Assembly: GCF_009831575.1 (NCBI RefSeq)
Contig: NZ_WUUT01000001.1
Location: forward strand, 248,001-312,000
DNA from: Halovenus carboxidivorans
GTDB taxonomy: Archaea > Halobacteriota > Halobacteria > Halobacteriales > Haloarculaceae
Length of the DNA stretch: 64,000 nt
Direction of reading: 5' to 3'
This document shows, in pieces, positions 8,820 to 17,664 of the stretch. Below the pieces are notes generated by a model. That model was not told the origin of the DNA and did no database searches. It saw only the letters and a program-made list of their open reading frames with translations. The position numbers and the translations under genes were made by a program. Every line of letters begins with the position of its first letter. The first letter of the stretch is position 1.

Positions 8820-9581
8820 GTGACGAACACCCAAATCGCGCTGATTCAGATCGACAACTACGGTCCCTGGACCACGACGCCGGAGCCGCGACGCGAGGTC
8901 GACCTCCAGACCCTGCAGTCGCGGTTGTACGCCGACGTTTCCCAACTCGTCGGGAACCGCGAAGGGTACGCCTTTTTCGCTCGCTTCGACAACCTCGTCA
9001 CCGTCACGAACGGTCTCGACCGCGAGGCCCACCGACTCATCCAGACCTCGCTGGCGAACCGGTACCCGGTCACGGCGAGCATCAGCATCGGCGTCGATCC
9101 GCTCCCCATCGAGGCCCTCGGCGCGGCGTCCCGGGGACTGCAGGAAGCCGGCAGTGCGCAGGACAGCAAGCGTCGAGAGATTCTCTCCGGGGAACCGCTG
9201 TCCGAGGACGACCGGACGGACGAGGATCTTCAGATTGCCCACTTCGACGTCAACAACGCCACCGAGAAGTACACGGACGAACTCAACGAGTTCGATACCT
9301 TCATCAACATCGAACAGGGCTACGCCGAGTTGATGCGACACATGCGGATGGCCCACGACTCACTGTCCTTTTTCGTCGGCGGTGACAACGTCATCGCCGT
9401 CTGTTCGGGGATGGACAAGTCAGACTACCACGAGACCATCGAACACGTCCGTGACGCCGTCGACGTCGACCTGAAGGTCGGGGTCGGACGTGCGCGGACG
9501 GCCCAGCAGGCGGGGATGGAGGCCAAACACGCCCTCGAAGAGTGCCGCGAGAACGGCTCACTCGTCGAACTCGGCTGGTGA
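8820..9581 (+). CDS. gch3: GTP cyclohydrolase III
   Basis: A 253-residue homologue of archaeal GTP cyclohydrolase III, which hydrolyses GTP to 2-amino-5-formylamino-6-ribosylaminopyrimidinone 5'-phosphate and feeds riboflavin and deazaflavin F420 synthesis. Two tandem GGDEF-like palm domains are visible, with FFARFDN near residue 55 and FFVGGDN near 190 as the metal-binding turns. I chose GTG 8820 because it gives the expected N-terminus MTNTQIALIQIDNYGPWT; the ATG at 8793 adds nine atypical residues. It lies 57 bp after the methyltransferase on the same strand and may be read with that operon, which would place a GTP-opening enzyme next to a PTPS-like enzyme. Confidence 0.92.
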   Translation: MTNTQIALIQIDNYGPWTTTPEPRREVDLQTLQSRLYADVSQLVGNREGYAFFARFDNLVTVTNGLDREAHRLIQTSLANRYPVTASISIGVDPLPIEALGAASRGLQEAGSAQDSKRREILSGEPLSEDDRTDEDLQIAHFDVNNATEKYTDELNEFDTFINIEQGYAELMRHMRMAHDSLSFFVGGDNVIAVCSGMDKSDYHETIEHVRDAVDVDLKVGVGRARTAQQAGMEAKHALEECRENGSLVELGW

Positions 9582-9619
9582 CCCCTCCGGCGCTCGTTCG
9601 ACGCCTTGCCCTCCGAACC

Positions 9620-9627
9620 CTTATACG
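9620..9627 (+). promoter_or_regulatory. Putative TATA box for the TIGR00266 gene
   Basis: The motif CTTATACG lies about 32 bp before the ATG at 9655. Archaeal transcription normally begins about 25 bp past the box, which would give a leader of only a few bases, as usual in haloarchaea. A purine-rich BRE-like stretch (CCGAAC) precedes it. Confidence 0.45.
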
Positions 9628-9654
9628 TGATTCCGAGCACATCCTCGCCGTCTC

Positions 9655-10359
9655 ATGGAATACGAGATCGTGGGCGATTCCGCCTTTCCGGAACTCGAGG
9701 TCTCGCTCGCAGCAGACGAACAGATCGTCGCGGAGCCAGGTGCGATGCTTCGGTACTCGCCGGGTATCGAGATGACCACCGATACCGGCAGCGGCGGGCT
9801 GGTCGACACGGCCAAGCGGGCGGCGCTCGGCGGCGAATCCGTGTTCGTGAACACCTTCACCGTACAGTCGCCCGGGAGCGTCACGCTGGTCCCACCGGCA
9901 CCCGGCGACGTGAGCGGGCGGTTTCTGAACCAGGAGACGATATACGCGAAATCCGGTGCCTTCCTCGCCGCCGAACCCGACGTCGACATCGGCACCGAGT
10001 TTCGGGGCGCCTCGTCGTTTTTCGGGGGCGGCGACGCGTTTCTGCTACAACTCAGCGGCGTCGGAACCGTCTTCCTCGACAGCTACGGCGCGCTGGGACA
10101 GATCGAACTCGACGGGGACGAACAGACGGTCGTCGACACGGACCACGTCGTCGCCTTCGACTCCTCGGTGCAGCACTCGACATCCCGGGCCGGCGGCCTG
10201 ACGAGCCGTGCGTTCGGCAACGAGGGGAAGACCGCCGAGTTCACGGGTCCGGGCACGGTCTGGGTCCAGAACCGCGACTTCGAGCGCCTCGCCGAGAACG
10301 TCATCGCAGAGGAGGGCCCCGGCGGTGACGAGGCCACGAGCGTGACGGATTTCCTCTGA
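9655..10359 (+). CDS. TIGR00266/AIM24 family protein
   Basis: A 234-residue beta-rich protein of the AIM24/TIGR00266 family. Typical family features are the opening MEYEIVGDSAFPELEVSL, the phrase VAEPGAMLRYSPGIEM near 25, the glycine-rich FRGASSFFGGGDAFLLQL near 115 and a C-terminal WVQNRDFERLAENV. Its biochemical role is unknown; the yeast mitochondrial relative affects inner-membrane organisation. There is no signal peptide or membrane helix. It stands alone between gch3 and the convergent alpha/beta hydrolase, whose stop is 4 bp away. Confidence 0.85.
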   Translation: MEYEIVGDSAFPELEVSLAADEQIVAEPGAMLRYSPGIEMTTDTGSGGLVDTAKRAALGGESVFVNTFTVQSPGSVTLVPPAPGDVSGRFLNQETIYAKSGAFLAAEPDVDIGTEFRGASSFFGGGDAFLLQLSGVGTVFLDSYGALGQIELDGDEQTVVDTDHVVAFDSSVQHSTSRAGGLTSRAFGNEGKTAEFTGPGTVWVQNRDFERLAENVIAEEGPGGDEATSVTDFL

Positions 10360-10363
10360 TCAC

Positions 10364-11188
10364 TCAGCCACCGAGCGTCCCGAAAAACTCCGCGCAGGCC
10401 TCGTTGAACGCCGCGGGGTTGTCCCTGTTGACGAGGTGGGCGGCGTCGGGGAGTTCCAGCCACCGCCCGTGGTGGGCGTCGTCTGCGAGTCTGCGCCCCT
10501 GTCGTTTGATCCGGCCGGTCTCGTCCGCTCCGTAGAGGACCAGAAGCGGCGTCTCGACGCCCGAGAGGTCGACCGGTTCGGCGTCGTACATCGCCTCGAA
10601 GATCTTCGAATACTCGGATTCCGGCACGGCTCTGGCCGTCGTGACGGTCTCTGCGCGCACGTCGCGGTCCCGGCTCAGCCACCGCCCCCCGTTGGCCGCC
10701 CGCATCGCGTTGAGCATCGATCGGAACGCCCCCGCAGAGCCGAGCGTCGCAGCCATCTGTTTGACTCCCTGCACCGGAGAAAACAGCGGGTTCAGGTCGC
10801 TAAACGGAACCACCGACGGCATCGACTGGAACGGGCCGGCGACGACCGCCCCGCGGACGGCTTCCGGGTGTCGGCCGAGATAACTGCTCGCGATCAGCCC
10901 GCCGACGGATATCCCCACCAGTATCGGCCGTTCGAGACCGAGCGCCGCTACGAGGGCTTCGAGGTCGTCGGTGAACAACTCGATCGAGTACTCCGACGCG
11001 GCCGTCGCGCCGGTCTCTCCGTGACCGCGGATGTCGTAGGTAATCACCGTGTACTCCTCGGCGAAGCGTTCGACCTGCTCGGCCCACGAAGTGGAGTCCT
11101 GCCAGCCCCCGTGGATGAACACGAGCGGCGGCCCGCTCCCCCGGCGTTCGTAGTACAGCGATCCCGTGTCGAGCGATACTCTCGGCAT
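10364..11188 (-). CDS. Alpha/beta-hydrolase fold protein
   Basis: A 274-residue alpha/beta hydrolase. The oxyanion-hole motif HGG is at 26-28, the nucleophile elbow GISVGG puts Ser at 94, the acid is likely the Asp in LYGADETG near 222, and the base is the His in PDAAHLVNRDNP near 250. The triad is complete. The family covers esterases, lactonases, epoxide hydrolases and haloperoxidase-like enzymes; nothing here picks one. No signal peptide is present. It is convergent with the TIGR00266 gene and divergent from the histidine kinase, sharing with it an AT-rich upstream region. Confidence 0.82.
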   Translation of the reverse strand: MPRVSLDTGSLYYERRGSGPPLVFIHGGWQDSTSWAEQVERFAEEYTVITYDIRGHGETGATAASEYSIELFTDDLEALVAALGLERPILVGISVGGLIASSYLGRHPEAVRGAVVAGPFQSMPSVVPFSDLNPLFSPVQGVKQMAATLGSAGAFRSMLNAMRAANGGRWLSRDRDVRAETVTTARAVPESEYSKIFEAMYDAEPVDLSGVETPLLVLYGADETGRIKRQGRRLADDAHHGRWLELPDAAHLVNRDNPAAFNEACAEFFGTLGG

Positions 11189-11278
11189 CTCCCCGAGTTA
11201 GGACGGTCCTACCTCTAAATACCTCCGATCGCCCGGCCCGCGTCGACGACTCCGGGATTGTCTCGCCAACCGACTGGT

Positions 11279-11292
11279 GTATAAAGTTATAC
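11279..11292 (+). promoter_or_regulatory. TATA box within a GTATAA-AG-TTATAC inverted repeat
   Basis: A 6-bp inverted repeat with a 2-bp spacer overlaps the likely TATA box 25-38 bp before the kinase ATG at 11317. A dimeric regulator binding here would compete directly with TBP. The same symmetry could also serve the divergent hydrolase gene, although that start is 90 bp away. Confidence 0.4.
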
Positions 11293-11316
11293 TTAGCTGT
11301 GAATCTGTCTGTTCAC

Positions 11317-13836
11317 ATGGCGATCTCATCGGCGGTCCGGATCCTCCACGTCGACGACGATCCGGGGTTTGCAGACCTCACAGCCGAGATGCTCGAACGG
11401 GAGAACGAGGCCTTCTCTGTCGACACGGCGACGACACCAGACGCGGCACTCGAACGGCTCCAGCAGACCGACTTCGACTGTATCGTCTCCGATTACGAGA
11501 TGCCCCAGACCGACGGAATCGAACTGTTGCGTACGGTCCGGGAGACCCACCCGACGACTCCGTTCATCCTGTTCACCGGCAAGGGTAGCGAGGAGGTCGC
11601 GAGCGAAGCGCTCTCGGCCGGCGCGACAGATTATCTCCAGAAACAGCCGGGGGCGGAACAGTACGAACTGCTCGCGAACCAGATCGCAAACGCCGTCTCG
11701 GCCCGCGCGGCCGAACGGCGAGCGGAGCGCCAGACGGATCTGATCCGCCAGTCCGAGTTCCTCGGTGACACCGGGGGGTGGGAACTCGACCTCGACACCG
11801 GAGCCGTCCGCTGTACGCCCGGAACTCGACGGCTCTGCGGCCGGTCCGAGATACCCGACAGAGCGGCGTTCGTCGGGTGCTTCGCGGCGTCAGACCGCCC
11901 CGCTGTCCGGGCGGCCCTCCAGGAGGCGGCCGACGCCGCAGAGCAGGTCCGCGGCGAGTACCGCCTCGACCCCTCCGGGGGGAGCGAACGGACCGTCCAA
12001 CTTACAATCGATCCCGTTAGCGAGGATAGATCGGTCGTCGCTCTCCGGGGGGCGTTGCGAGACATCACCGACCGGCTCGAACGTGAGAAGGCGCTGAAAC
12101 GGGCCGAGACGGTGTTCACCCACGCACAGGACATGTTGTTCGTCATCTCCCACCGCGACGGCGAGTTCAGATACCGGCGAGTCAACGAGGCCTACGAGGA
12201 GGCTACCGGTCTCCTGAACGAGTACGTCCGGGGAAAGACGCTTCAGGAGGTGTTCGGTGAGCAGCGCGCCGCGGAGATCGCACAGCGGTACCGCGAGTGC
12301 ATCGAGCGCGGCGACGCCATCAGATACGAGGAGAGCTACGAGCGGGCGGACGTACCGACGGAAGCGCCCGGCCCCGACGAGACAACCTACTGGGAAACCC
12401 AGATTGCCCCGGTCGAGATCGACGGCACCGTCGAGTACATTATCGGTGCCACGCGGGACATCAACGACCGCAAGCAGCGAGAGTGGGAGCTACAGCGGTA
12501 CCAGACCGTGTTCGACGAGGCTCCCGATCCCATCGTCGTCTGCGACGAGACGGGCTGTTACGACCTCCTCAACGACGCCGCGGTCGACCTGCTCGATAAC
12601 ACGCGCGACGCGCTCAGCGGAACCGAAAGTCAGTATCTCGCACAGATCCAGTCCGACCACCCAGAGGAGTACGAGGCGCTCCGCAGCGGCGACCGGGAGA
12701 GCCTGCGTGTCGAACTGACCGCGGAGTTTCCCGGTGCTGGCGAACGGACGCTCGATTGCCGGCTAGCCCGTGTCAGATGTTCGGAGGGGCCGGGTGAGAT
12801 CGCGGTGCTGACGAGGGATATCACCGAGCGTACGCGACGTGAACGGGAGCTTCAAACGCTGACGAGACAGTACCAGACGCTGGTCGAGCACTTCCCCGAC
12901 GGCGGCGTCTTCCTGTTCGACTGCGACTGTCGGTACGTCCGGGCAGGGGGACAAGAACTCGCCGAGGTCGGACTCGCCAGCGACGAGTTCATCGGACAGA
13001 CGCCGCACGATCTGTTTCCCGAGCCGATCGCCGCCGAGACGGTGGAGAACTACCGGGCGGTGCTGGACGGCGAGAGCAACACCTTCGAGCAGGAGTACCA
13101 GGGCGAACACTACCGGATCCAGACCGTACCGGTCCGAGACGACGACGGCGAGATCACCCACGGGATGGCTGTCTCGGAGAACGTGACAGCACAGCTCCAG
13201 CGTCGCCAGCGGCTCGAACGCCAGAACGAGCGGCTAGCGGAGTTCGCGAGCATCGTCAGCCACGACCTGCGCAACCCCCTGCAGGTCGCCAGCAGCCACC
13301 TCGCGCTCGTCGAGCCGGACGCGGAGAGTGAACACGTCACGGCCGCCGCAGAGGCGCTGGATCGCTGTGGCGAACTCATCGACGACCTGCTCGCGCTCGC
13401 CCGCGACGGTGTGCAGATCGACGCCCTCGATACCGCCGACCTCGGGACCGTCGCGACGGAGGCCTGGGAGACTGTCCGGACCGACAGCGCGGAACTCGTC
13501 GTCGCGGCGACGGAGCCAATCCAGGCCGATCCCGGGCGTCTGCGACAGCTGTTCGAGAACCTGTTCAGAAACGCCGCCGAACACGCCGGCCCGGACGTGA
13601 CCGTCACTGTGGGGCTACTCGACGACGGCTTCTACGTCGAGGACGACGGCGAGGGGATCCCCGCCGACCGCACCGACGAGGTGCTCCAGGCCGGCTACTC
13701 GACCGGTGACGGCACCGGCTTCGGCCTCCGAATCGTCGATCAGATCGTCCGGGCCCACGGCTGGGGGATCGAGATCACGGAGAGTGAGGCCGGCGGCGCG
13801 CGCTTCGAGATCACGGCCGTTGCGACGGCGGAGTGA
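11317..13836 (+). CDS. Receiver-PAS histidine kinase
   Basis: An 839-residue cytoplasmic hybrid sensor kinase. Residues 1-125 form an intact receiver: acidic pocket HVDDD, phospho-acceptor D59 in DCIVSDYEMP, the FTGKG segment and the lysine of DYLQK. Four PAS-like modules follow, recognisable from repeated DIT/DIN linkers such as LRDITDRLERE and ATRDINDRKQRE. The HisKA H-box is IVSHDLRNPL and the ATPase has N-box LFENLFRNAAEH and G-boxes DDGEGIP and GTGFGLRIV. No membrane segment is seen, so the signal is intracellular, perhaps redox or a small ligand. I chose ATG 11317 over 11299. It is a close paralogue of the kinase at 15288, with an MFS gene between them. Confidence 0.9.
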   Translation: MAISSAVRILHVDDDPGFADLTAEMLERENEAFSVDTATTPDAALERLQQTDFDCIVSDYEMPQTDGIELLRTVRETHPTTPFILFTGKGSEEVASEALSAGATDYLQKQPGAEQYELLANQIANAVSARAAERRAERQTDLIRQSEFLGDTGGWELDLDTGAVRCTPGTRRLCGRSEIPDRAAFVGCFAASDRPAVRAALQEAADAAEQVRGEYRLDPSGGSERTVQLTIDPVSEDRSVVALRGALRDITDRLEREKALKRAETVFTHAQDMLFVISHRDGEFRYRRVNEAYEEATGLLNEYVRGKTLQEVFGEQRAAEIAQRYRECIERGDAIRYEESYERADVPTEAPGPDETTYWETQIAPVEIDGTVEYIIGATRDINDRKQREWELQRYQTVFDEAPDPIVVCDETGCYDLLNDAAVDLLDNTRDALSGTESQYLAQIQSDHPEEYEALRSGDRESLRVELTAEFPGAGERTLDCRLARVRCSEGPGEIAVLTRDITERTRRERELQTLTRQYQTLVEHFPDGGVFLFDCDCRYVRAGGQELAEVGLASDEFIGQTPHDLFPEPIAAETVENYRAVLDGESNTFEQEYQGEHYRIQTVPVRDDDGEITHGMAVSENVTAQLQRRQRLERQNERLAEFASIVSHDLRNPLQVASSHLALVEPDAESEHVTAAAEALDRCGELIDDLLALARDGVQIDALDTADLGTVATEAWETVRTDSAELVVAATEPIQADPGRLRQLFENLFRNAAEHAGPDVTVTVGLLDDGFYVEDDGEGIPADRTDEVLQAGYSTGDGTGFGLRIVDQIVRAHGWGIEITESEAGGARFEITAVATAE

Positions 13837-15102
13837 CTAGCCCGCGGCCCGTTCGGCGGCGGTCTGCGGCGAAAGTTTCGCGACGAACAGGCAGACGACG
13901 CCGCCGCCGCTGCCGACGACGGCCGCGCCGATCCCGGACAGCCGCAATGCGGTGGTGAATCCGACACGGGGGGCGGCCGCTCCGATCGCCGCGCCCATCA
14001 ACACGGGCGTCAGCGTCGCGATCAGCCGGCCGTTGGCCTCAGCCAGGCTGACGATTCCCGCTCTGAGCTTCTGGGGCGCGAGCCCGGTGACGATGCTCCG
14101 GTACAGCGACAGCGCCGTCCCGAATCCCGCCCCGCTGAGCACGATGCCCGCCGCGGCGGTCGCGATACCGGGCGCGTACAGCACCACTCCGAACCCGACC
14201 GCGAGCGCGGTATGCGCCGCCACCAGCGGGACGAACCGGCTGTCGACCAGCGCCGTGATTCGGCCCGCCTGGCTCGCCGCCGCGGCGTAGGCGAGACTCC
14301 CCAGCGCCACCAGCAGCCCCGCCTGCCCCGGCGTGCCGCCCTGGATCTGGACGACGATGATCGAGTTGTAGGTCAGGAAGGCGATCCAGACCACGATCGG
14401 TAGCCCGCGGGCGAGCACGAGCGACAGGACCCGCGGTTTCCGCACGAGTCCGAACAGCTCTCTGGCGTAGCTCCGCCCGTCAGTGCCGCCGTCAGTCGCC
14501 GGCTCTGTGCCCGGACTGCCGGGTTCCTCGAAGCGGGCGGCGACCAGCAGCGCGACCGGAAACGCCATCGCGTAGATCAGGAATGGCAACTGCCAGGCGA
14601 CGGTGACGATCAGCCCGGCAAACAGCGGGAACACCGTCTGGGCGAGCCCGGAGCCGGTAAAGCGAAGTCCCTGCGCCGTCGCCTCTCGGGTCCCCGCGTA
14701 CAGGTCGCCAATACTCGTGATGATCACCGGCGTCAGTCCGCCGAACGCCGCCCCCTGGAGCAGTCGGAGCGCGAGCGCCACCCGGAAATTCGTGGTCAGC
14801 GCAATCGCCGTCCCGGCGGCTCCGAACAGAAGCAGCGATCCGACGATGACCGGCTTGCGTCCGTAGCGGTCCGCGAGCATCCCGGCGAGCGGAATGACCA
14901 GAATCGGCGGCGCGGTGAAAAACGACATCATCAGTCCGATATCGGCCGCCGTCGTCCCGAACGGCTCGATCAGCGAGTCGAGCACCGGCGAGAGCAGGGC
15001 GGTCCCCAGCGGCGGCAACAGATTCGCCAACAGCAGTAGCTGGAAACTCGTCTCGCCGAGAACGGCCGCGTCGTCACCGAACAGCGAATCGAGCGCACTC
15101 AC
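13837..15102 (-). CDS. MFS transporter
   Basis: A 421-residue major facilitator with twelve hydrophobic segments. Typical features are the PPLGTALLSPVLDSL first helix, motif A in AGMLADRYGRKPVIVGSLLLFG between helices 2 and 3, and LRLLQGAAFGGLTP in helix 4. It looks like a drug/H+ antiporter-type exporter, but substrate cannot be inferred. GTG 15102 gives MSALDSLFGDD; an in-frame GTG at 15138 would add MLFTPGLRRRND and is possible because a TATA-like TGTATTAG lies upstream near 15175. It sits tail-to-tail (0 bp) with the first kinase and divergent from the second, so one of them may control it. Confidence 0.85.
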   Translation of the reverse strand: MSALDSLFGDDAAVLGETSFQLLLLANLLPPLGTALLSPVLDSLIEPFGTTAADIGLMMSFFTAPPILVIPLAGMLADRYGRKPVIVGSLLLFGAAGTAIALTTNFRVALALRLLQGAAFGGLTPVIITSIGDLYAGTREATAQGLRFTGSGLAQTVFPLFAGLIVTVAWQLPFLIYAMAFPVALLVAARFEEPGSPGTEPATDGGTDGRSYARELFGLVRKPRVLSLVLARGLPIVVWIAFLTYNSIIVVQIQGGTPGQAGLLVALGSLAYAAAASQAGRITALVDSRFVPLVAAHTALAVGFGVVLYAPGIATAAAGIVLSGAGFGTALSLYRSIVTGLAPQKLRAGIVSLAEANGRLIATLTPVLMGAAIGAAAPRVGFTTALRLSGIGAAVVGSGGGVVCLFVAKLSPQTAAERAAG

Positions 15103-15254
15103 GTCGTTTCGGCGTCTGAGTCCCGGCGTGAAAAGCACCCCGACACGACCGCTTTCTTCTCAACTGATTGACTAATACAGCAGTCGCTTCACTCCGGCCC
15201 CGACGTGCCGACGTGACGGCACGACCCCCGCGTGCCGGGTCGTAGTTCACGAAG

Positions 15255-15264
15255 TTTGATATAT
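15255..15264 (+). promoter_or_regulatory. TATA box of the second histidine kinase
   Basis: TTTGATATAT lies about 28 bp before the ATG at 15288, the spacing expected for a leaderless or nearly leaderless haloarchaeal transcript. Confidence 0.5.
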
Positions 15265-15287
15265 GACGGGACAAGTACACAGACACG

Positions 15288-17564
15288 ATGAGTGAGGCCA
15301 TCCGCGTCCTCGTTGTCAGCCCATCCGCAGTGGAGGCGGACGCGGTTGCGACCTCCCTCGAAACCGAGCCGACGGAGTTCGCGGTCACGACCGCGACCAG
15401 CGGAGCCGAGAGCATCGAGCACCTGGACTCCGGCCGGTTCGACTGCATCGTTCTGGAGTCCGATCCCCCCGACCAACCCGGGGTCGAACTGCTCGACACC
15501 CTTCGGGAACACGACTACCGCCAGCCGGTCGTGCTATACACCGAGACCGAGCGTCCGGAGGTCGTCGCCGCTGCGGCGTCGGCGAACGTCACCCGGCTTC
15601 GACAGAGCGATCAGCACTCGCGGCTGGCGCAGACGATCTCGGAGGTAGTCGACGTCTCCAGTCCGCGGATCGACGCGGATCGCGTTCCGGACCGCCTGAA
15701 ACAGATCCTTAAGACCGTTCCTGCCTGTGTCGTCGAATTGGACGACAACGGGGAGTTTATCTACGCCAATCAGCGCGCCACGGAGGTTCTCGGATTGCAA
15801 CGGTCGGAGGTGACCGAACGAACGTACAACGACCCGGAGTGGGAGATTCGAGATCTGGACGGCGACCCGATCCCGGACGAACAGCTCCCCTTCCAGCAGG
15901 TCTGGCGGACCGGCGAACCGCTGTACGACTCCCAGCACTCGATCCGGTGGCCGGACGGGACGGAGAAGGTCCTCTCGGTGAGCGGTGCGCCACTGCGGGA
16001 CGAACACGGGGACATCGAGAGCGTCGTCTTTTCGATCACCGACGTTACCGAGCGACAGAGACGGGCGGCGGACCTCCGGCGGTACCAGCGGATCGTCGAA
16101 CATCTCGACGACATTGCGACGATTATCGAGCCCGACGGGACGATCACCTACGTGAGCCCCGCTGTCGAGCGGATCCTCGGATACGACCCCGACGAACTGA
16201 TCGGCGAAAACGGCTTCGGCTACCAGCCGCCGGCGACGAGGGGGGCCGTCGAGGAGGCAATCGAGACGGTGCTGGCCCACCCCGACGAGCCACAGACGGT
16301 CCAGACGGAGTTTCGCCGGGCGGACGGGTCGATGACCTGGATCGAATCGACGCTACGGAACCGACTGGACGACGACGTGATCAGCGGGATCCTCGTCAGC
16401 AGTCGAGAGATCAACGAGCGCCGGACACAGAAACAGCGGCTCAGGGACCGGGAGCGGCAGTTGAGCCAGCTACACGAGGCGACGCGCGATCTTCTGGGTG
16501 CCGAGACGCCACACGAGGTGGCCGAACTGGCGAGTCAGGCCGCCGTCGAGATCCTCGACCTCCCGCTGAACGGGATCCACTTCTACGACGAGGCTGTCGA
16601 CGGACTCGCCCCGGCCGCGGTCTCGGACCGGAGTCGAGAGCTGTTCGGCGAGATCCCGACGATCGACGAAGGAATCGCCTGGGGCGTCTACGAGACCGGC
16701 GAGGAACAGATATACGGCGACCTCAGCAGAGCCGAGGATCTGTACAACAGCGAAACCCCCGTCGAGAGCGAACTCTACCTGCCGCTGGTCGACCGCGGAG
16801 TGTTTATCATCTCGGCGACGGAGACGGAGGCGTTCACCGAGACCGATATCGAACTCGCGCGGGTGCTGGCCGCGAACACCGAGGCGGCGCTCGAACGGAT
16901 CAGCACGGAACAACAGCTCCGGGACCGGGAGACCGAACTCGAAACCCAAAACGAGCGGCTGGCGGAGTTCGCGAGCATCGTTAGCCACGACCTCCGCAAT
17001 CCCCTGAACGTCGCACAGTTACGGGTGGACTTGCTCGCCGAGGAATCCGACAGCGAACACCTCCCGGCAATCGACCGGGCGCTCGACCGGATGGCAGACC
17101 TCGTTTCGGACACGCTCACGCTCGCTCGACAGGGCGACGCCGTCACCGAGACGGAGGAGATCGACCTGGCTGCCCTCGTCGACACCTGCTGGCAGACAGT
17201 CGCGACCGGGGGCGCTACGGTCGCGGTCGTCGACGAGGCGACGATCCGCGGGGATCGGAGCCGACTCCAGCACGTCTTCGAGAATCTGTTCAGAAACGCC
17301 GTCGAGCACGGCGGACCGGACGTGACGGTTCGGGTCGGACGCATCGACGACGGATTCTACGTCGAAGACACCGGCCCGGGGATTCCGGACCACGCCAAAG
17401 AGCGGGTGTTCGACCCGGGCCACACCTCCGAGGACGGCGGCACGGGATTCGGGCTGACGATTGTCAACCGGATCGCCGAGGCACACGGCTGGGCGGTGGC
17501 CGTCGTCGACGGTACCGACGGCGGTGCCCGTTTCGAGTTCACCGGCGTCGAGATTGTCGACTGA
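15288..17564 (+). CDS. PAS-PAS-GAF histidine kinase with degenerate receiver
   Basis: A 758-residue cytoplasmic sensor kinase. Residues 1-120 align with the receiver of the neighbouring kinase, but the acidic pocket is lost (VVSPSAV) and the phospho-acceptor position is Glu (DCIVLESD), so it is a pseudo-receiver. Two PAS domains follow (about 140-265 and 265-385), then a GAF domain (about 390-540) with LPLNGIHFYDEAVDG. The kinase core is intact: FASIVSHDLRNPLNVA, LFENLFRNAVEHGG, DTGPGIP and GTGFGLTIV. The core is nearly the same as in the kinase at 11317, pointing to duplication and sensor shuffling. A T-tract follows at 17637. Confidence 0.9.
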   Translation: MSEAIRVLVVSPSAVEADAVATSLETEPTEFAVTTATSGAESIEHLDSGRFDCIVLESDPPDQPGVELLDTLREHDYRQPVVLYTETERPEVVAAAASANVTRLRQSDQHSRLAQTISEVVDVSSPRIDADRVPDRLKQILKTVPACVVELDDNGEFIYANQRATEVLGLQRSEVTERTYNDPEWEIRDLDGDPIPDEQLPFQQVWRTGEPLYDSQHSIRWPDGTEKVLSVSGAPLRDEHGDIESVVFSITDVTERQRRAADLRRYQRIVEHLDDIATIIEPDGTITYVSPAVERILGYDPDELIGENGFGYQPPATRGAVEEAIETVLAHPDEPQTVQTEFRRADGSMTWIESTLRNRLDDDVISGILVSSREINERRTQKQRLRDRERQLSQLHEATRDLLGAETPHEVAELASQAAVEILDLPLNGIHFYDEAVDGLAPAAVSDRSRELFGEIPTIDEGIAWGVYETGEEQIYGDLSRAEDLYNSETPVESELYLPLVDRGVFIISATETEAFTETDIELARVLAANTEAALERISTEQQLRDRETELETQNERLAEFASIVSHDLRNPLNVAQLRVDLLAEESDSEHLPAIDRALDRMADLVSDTLTLARQGDAVTETEEIDLAALVDTCWQTVATGGATVAVVDEATIRGDRSRLQHVFENLFRNAVEHGGPDVTVRVGRIDDGFYVEDTGPGIPDHAKERVFDPGHTSEDGGTGFGLTIVNRIAEAHGWAVAVVDGTDGGARFEFTGVEIVD

Positions 17565-17636
17565 CGGTACCTCTCCTCCCACTCGATCAACACGCTGGCC
17601 TCGTGTGAGACATCTCGACAGCCCCGTTCGAAATCG

Positions 17637-17642
17637 TTTTTT
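17637..17642 (+). terminator. T-tract terminator after the histidine kinase
   Basis: A run of six T residues lies about 70 bp after the kinase stop. Archaeal terminators are typically U-tracts without an obligatory hairpin. It also lies just before the small membrane-protein gene. Confidence 0.45.
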
Positions 17643-17664
17643 CCGTCTCCGCCGAACAACCTGT

